Below are positions 62,497 through 64,000 of a DNA stretch of 64,000 nt, in pieces. Positions within the stretch are counted from its first letter, which is position 1; every line of letters starts with the position of its first letter. Below the pieces are notes generated by a model. The model saw only the letters and a program-made list of their open reading frames with translations, had not been told where the DNA came from and made no database searches. Origin of the DNA: an uncultured Eubacterium sp. (GTDB lineage: Bacteria > Bacillota > Clostridia > Peptostreptococcales > Anaerovoracaceae); NCBI GenBank assembly GCA_946555345.1, contig CAMNSS010000001.1, positions 227,818 to 291,817 on the forward strand. The letters run 5' to 3'. A program made the translations under genes and the position numbers.

Positions 62497-62541
62497 AAAC
62501 TCTGTATCAATAAGCTAAAAAATTTCATTTATACAGAGTTA
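62497..62541. repeat. Palindromic 45-nt element, copy 3
   Basis: AAACTCTGTATCAAT (62497-62511), a 15 nt loop, then ATTTATACAGAGTTA (62527-62541). Same 15-15-15 layout as copies 1 and 2. It lies 123 bp from the crcB stop, in a region (62387-62663) with no gene I can support. Confidence 0.7.
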
Positions 62542-62663
62542 GGAAGAATTGAGAAAAATGTGATTAAAAAATTCCCTGGATTTTTCAAGCATACGTTGTT
62601 TGAGGGAATTTAGCGGAAGTTTTAAATGCTAGACACATATTTGCTGTTCCTTTTTATTGTTCT

Positions 62664-63038
62664 TTAGCTTGCAAGTGATTTTCCCGCCCAGACCCCGGCG
62701 ATGCACAGGGTAAGGCTTAATGCGGCGTACAGCCCGAAGAGAAGCCATTTGCCGTTTTGCAAAAGCTCCAGTGATTCCAGGGAAAAGGTCGAGAATGTGG
62801 TAAAGCCGCCGCACAGCCCCACTTTCAGGAACAACACGGCAGCAGTGTTTGCAGTGTCGCATGAATCAGCGTAGCGGACGGCCATGCCGATTACGATTGC
62901 GCCAATGGCATTTATGATAAGGGTGTGAAACGGGATCTCCCATTTGTTCAAGAACGGGATTAGGCCGATTAAGTATCGGAACACAGATCCGATAAAGCCG
63001 CCCGCTCCTACTGCCAGGCAATTGATTAACATATGCAT
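62664..63038 (-). CDS. crcB: CrcB/Fluc fluoride ion channel
   Basis: 124-residue, four-helix membrane protein that exports fluoride as a dual-topology dimer. Visible are GAGGFIGSVFRYLIG (about 11-25), TLIINAIGAIVIGMAV with the Asn of the family (about 40) and GLCGGFTTFSTFSLE (about 74-88), the Phe-box and Na-site motif. Only one crcB copy is present here, so a homodimer is expected unless a partner lies elsewhere. No fluoride riboswitch sequence is visible upstream. Confidence 0.93.
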   Translation of the reverse strand: MHMLINCLAVGAGGFIGSVFRYLIGLIPFLNKWEIPFHTLIINAIGAIVIGMAVRYADSCDTANTAAVLFLKVGLCGGFTTFSTFSLESLELLQNGKWLLFGLYAALSLTLCIAGVWAGKSLAS

Positions 63039-63328
63039 ACTTTCCTTTTCAGTGCTTTTGTTGTTTTGTTTTTGCTTTGATTTTTGCGCATTTCGTTATT
63101 TTGCCGCTGATTATTCCGTTTTGCTATTTCGCATAAATCAATATGTTCCATCGTTGCGCAAACGTGGTTCATTCTATTTTGCCATACATTTTGCCGCATC
63201 ACAAATCGATGTTTGCTGTTGTTTTGCGTCTCGGTTGAGCCATGCTGTCATGTTGCGATAATGCCGCAGTTCCTTTCAGGATTCAGGCTTTCGCTACATG
63301 ATTTTGCCGCACTGCCGTAGAAAAATTA
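63039..63328. other. Degenerate T/G-rich spacer upstream of crcB
   Basis: About 290 bp of TTTTGC, TTTTGCCGC and CATTTTGCC words, resembling the ilv spacer at 1608-1981. No gene, riboswitch or promoter is evident. Confidence 0.45.
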
Positions 63329-63364
63329 GGGGAACAGTCCCCTTGTCCGCTGGGTCTGTTCCCC
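63329..63364 (-). terminator. Terminator of ilvE
   Basis: GGGGAACAG (63329-63337) pairs with CTGTTCCCC (63356-63364), with an inner GTCCCC-like element. On the minus strand TAATTTTTC follows. It lies 46 bp past the ilvE stop codon. Confidence 0.8.
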
Positions 63365-63410
63365 AATATCATATCCTTTAAATCCGCTAAGCCCGCACAG
63401 GGCAGAAGCG

Positions 63411-64000
63411 CTATTTTACTTCTACTGTCCAGCCCATGTCGTCAGCAATTTTGCCGGTCTGTATGCCATAGAGGGTATCGTACAGCTCCTGCGCGATCGG
63501 TCCGATGCCGCCGCCGTTGATAACCATGGCTTCGCCTTTGTAGCAAAGCTCGCCTACAGGCGAGATAACGGCTGCCGTGCCGGATGCGAACATTTCCTTG
63601 AACTGCCCTTTTTCATAAGCTGCGCTGACTTCGTCGATGGTAAGCCTTCTTTCGCTGATCTTCATGCCTTTTTTCTTCAGCAGCGCGATCACGGAATTTC
63701 TCGTGATGCCCGGCAGGATCGTGCCGTCGAGCGGAGCAGTGATGATTTCATCGCCGATCACGAAGAAAGCGTTTGACGTGCCGATTTCCTCCACATACCT
63801 TCTTTCCACGCCATCCAGCCAGAGGATCTGTTCATAGCCTTTTTCATGCGCTTCTTCCTGCGCCTTTAAGCTTGCGGCATAATTTCCGCCGCATTTTGCC
63901 TCGCCCGTGCCGCCTGCGGTCGCGCGGACATATTTATCCTCTACATAAATTTTGGTCGGCGTCAGCCCGCCTTCGTAGTAAGGCCCTACAGGGCTTAGAA
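63411..64000 (-). CDS. ilvE: Branched-chain amino acid aminotransferase, C-terminal part (runs off window)
   Basis: PLP aminotransferase class IV. About 196 codons are visible; the 5' end lies past base 64000. Visible: SPVGPYYEGGLTPTKIYVED, the substrate loop ATAGGTGEAKCGGNYAASLK with Lys near residue 190 of the full enzyme, QILWLDGVERRYVEEIGTSN, and DGTILPGITRNSVIALLKKK. The GTG at 63809 is internal, not a start. It supplies the last step of Ile, Leu and Val synthesis for the ilv and leu operons at the other end of the window. The terminator is at 63329. Confidence 0.95.
   Translation of the reverse strand, partial: LSPVGPYYEGGLTPTKIYVEDKYVRATAGGTGEAKCGGNYAASLKAQEEAHEKGYEQILWLDGVERRYVEEIGTSNAFFVIGDEIITAPLDGTILPGITRNSVIALLKKKGMKISERRLTIDEVSAAYEKGQFKEMFASGTAAVISPVGELCYKGEAMVINGGGIGPIAQELYDTLYGIQTGKIADDMGWTVEVK

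Noticed and set aside
63039..63410. Fluoride riboswitch or second crcB gene upstream of crcB
   Set aside because: No crcB-motif pseudoknot sequence and no second four-helix frame; only degenerate T/G-rich spacer and the ilvE terminator.

Overview
The window looks like the chromosome of a spore-forming, low-to-mid GC Clostridia species. Evidence for this is spoIIR and a SPOCS/LysM spore-type protein, strong GGAGG ribosome binding sites, a leucine T-box, a lysine riboswitch, the acetyl-dependent (DapH) diaminopimelate branch and sigma-54 regulation. I cannot name a genus. No tRNA, rRNA, CRISPR array, integrase or transposase was found.

Layout. Bases 1-4180 (minus) hold ilvB-ilvN-ilvC-ilvD, with ilvD cut by the window edge. 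Bases 4686-11256 form a sigma-54 unit: an Xaa-His dipeptidase, an MFS transporter and an M20 amidohydrolase. Each has its own -24/-12 promoter, and a PAS-AAA+-HTH sigma-54 activator is encoded among them. Bases 11458-17984 (minus) are a type I restriction-modification operon (hsdM-hsdS-small ORF-hsdR). Bases 18292-26925 are a catabolic and regulatory region: an alpha/beta hydrolase divergent from a LysR regulator, a lipoprotein carboxylesterase, a membrane-anchored LuxR regulator, a BenE-type permease and an amidohydrolase. Bases 27329-29916 hold an AraC regulator fused in frame to an XRE domain, then a deletion scar joining a response-regulator fragment to an ABC-permease fragment. Bases 29951-35927 are leuA-leuC-leuD-leuB under a Leu (CTC) T-box. 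Bases 36183-39113 hold an Rrf2 regulator, an EFR1-type ferredoxin-flavodoxin and an EamA transporter. Bases 39330-48009 hold sporulation and housekeeping genes (spoIIR, SPOCS-LysM, GntR, ispE, an Ig-like protein, tadA, a conserved hypothetical, cvpA). Bases 48325-55526 are lysA-lysC-dapF-dapA-dapB-dapH under a lysine riboswitch. Bases 56135-60486 hold two tandem CaCA antiporters and a second YtcJ-like amidohydrolase. Bases 60582-64000 (minus) hold a CMD-cupin protein, a lipoprotein flavodoxin, crcB and the 3' part of ilvE.

How it fits together. Branched-chain amino acid synthesis is split over three loci (ilvBNCD, leuACDB, ilvE). Lysine and diaminopimelate synthesis is one riboswitch-controlled operon. 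The sigma-54 block appears to import and hydrolyse dipeptides or N-acyl amino acids under one activator.

The most unusual signals are these. (1) Three matching sigma-54 promoters surround their likely activator, and three ACCC-N6-GGGT dyads precede the third. (2) A dispersed modular repeat carries a terminator hairpin, and one copy forms the leader of the M20 gene. (3) A 15-15-15 nt palindromic element occurs three times. (4) Degenerate minisatellites with periods divisible by three (9, 36, 42, 81 bp) fill operon spacers and also lengthen protein linkers in frame. (5) lysC appears to start at ATT and has a degenerate KFGGTS motif.
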